Of a DNA stretch of 11,356 nucleotides, positions 11,311 to 11,356 are shown one piece after another (position 1 is the stretch's first letter; every line of letters begins with the position of its first letter). The stretch is from Clostridiaceae bacterium (lineage in GTDB: Bacteria > Bacillota > Clostridia > Oscillospirales > Acutalibacteraceae), in assembly GCA_016292575.1 (NCBI GenBank), contig JAEDIH010000055.1, positions 1 to 11,356 on the forward strand, in the 5' to 3' direction. The notes under the pieces are model-generated. The model was not told the DNA's origin. It saw only the letters and a program-made list of their open reading frames with translations, and searched no databases. The position numbers and the translations under genes were made by a program.

Positions 11311-11356
11311 CCCAAAGTAAATTCCACAGTAAGGAGAGAGTGGAAATTACATTGGG
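11311..11356. repeat. Long inverted repeat reaching the window edge
   Basis: CCCAAAGTAAATTCCAC (11311-11327) and GTGGAAATTACATTGGG (11340-11356) are complementary with two mismatches in 17, around a 12-base loop that contains AAGGAG. It may continue past the edge. It could be a repeated palindromic element, the end of a mobile element or a second terminator; no gene is visible. Confidence 0.6.

Overview
The window looks like chromosome of a gut-type Clostridia (Firmicutes, probably Oscillospiraceae/Ruminococcaceae or a relative). The reasons are AGGAGG-type ribosome sites, sigma-A-like promoters with 17-base spacers, a BspA-type leucine-rich-repeat surface protein, a secreted amidase with lectin and fibronectin modules, the paired 'GGGtGRT'/NifU-like genes, and an IS66 remnant. 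This assignment comes from gene content only; there is no rRNA or other taxonomic marker.

Region 1 (1-3045, minus strand) is a compact operon read right to left: a TetR regulator, a small acidic protein of unknown function overlapping it by 8 bases, a flavodoxin, an isochorismatase-type cysteine hydrolase, a macro-domain (ADP-ribose) protein, and the first codons of a DUF5131 (Gp37/Gp68-like) protein running off the left edge. Gaps are only 18-52 bases. A strong promoter (3017-3045) with a 17-base palindrome just past its predicted start point (2988-3004) lies upstream, so self-regulation by the TetR protein is likely. The macro protein appears to lack a central block of its usual C-terminal domain.

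Region 2 (about 3045-3805) is a decay scar. It holds the last ~60 codons of a MATE-type efflux pump, pointing away from the TetR gene, then a 442-base deleted IS66 element with perfect 18-base terminal inverted repeats and only the end of its transposase, then a hairpin terminator.

Region 3 (3825-6791, minus) encodes a large exported protein: signal peptide, cysteine amidase (Amidase_5/NlpC-like), ricin-type lectin, fibronectin-like module, eight CxxC repeats, an Ig-like module and two more fibronectin III modules. It has its own promoter (6841-6869).

Region 4 (6963-8856, minus) is a two-gene operon: a NifU/IscU-like scaffold protein followed by a GGGtGRT protein, with a clear promoter and a clear terminator.

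Region 5 (8857-11356, plus) starts with a divergent intergenic region containing a perfect 19-base tandem repeat and a near-consensus promoter. These drive a 716-residue secreted BspA-like leucine-rich-repeat protein. A terminator and a long inverted repeat that reaches the window edge follow.

No tRNA, rRNA or CRISPR array was seen. The most unusual points are the macro/DUF5131/flavodoxin/hydrolase operon under one TetR promoter with the pump gene lost, the internally shortened macro protein, and the mosaic exported amidase.
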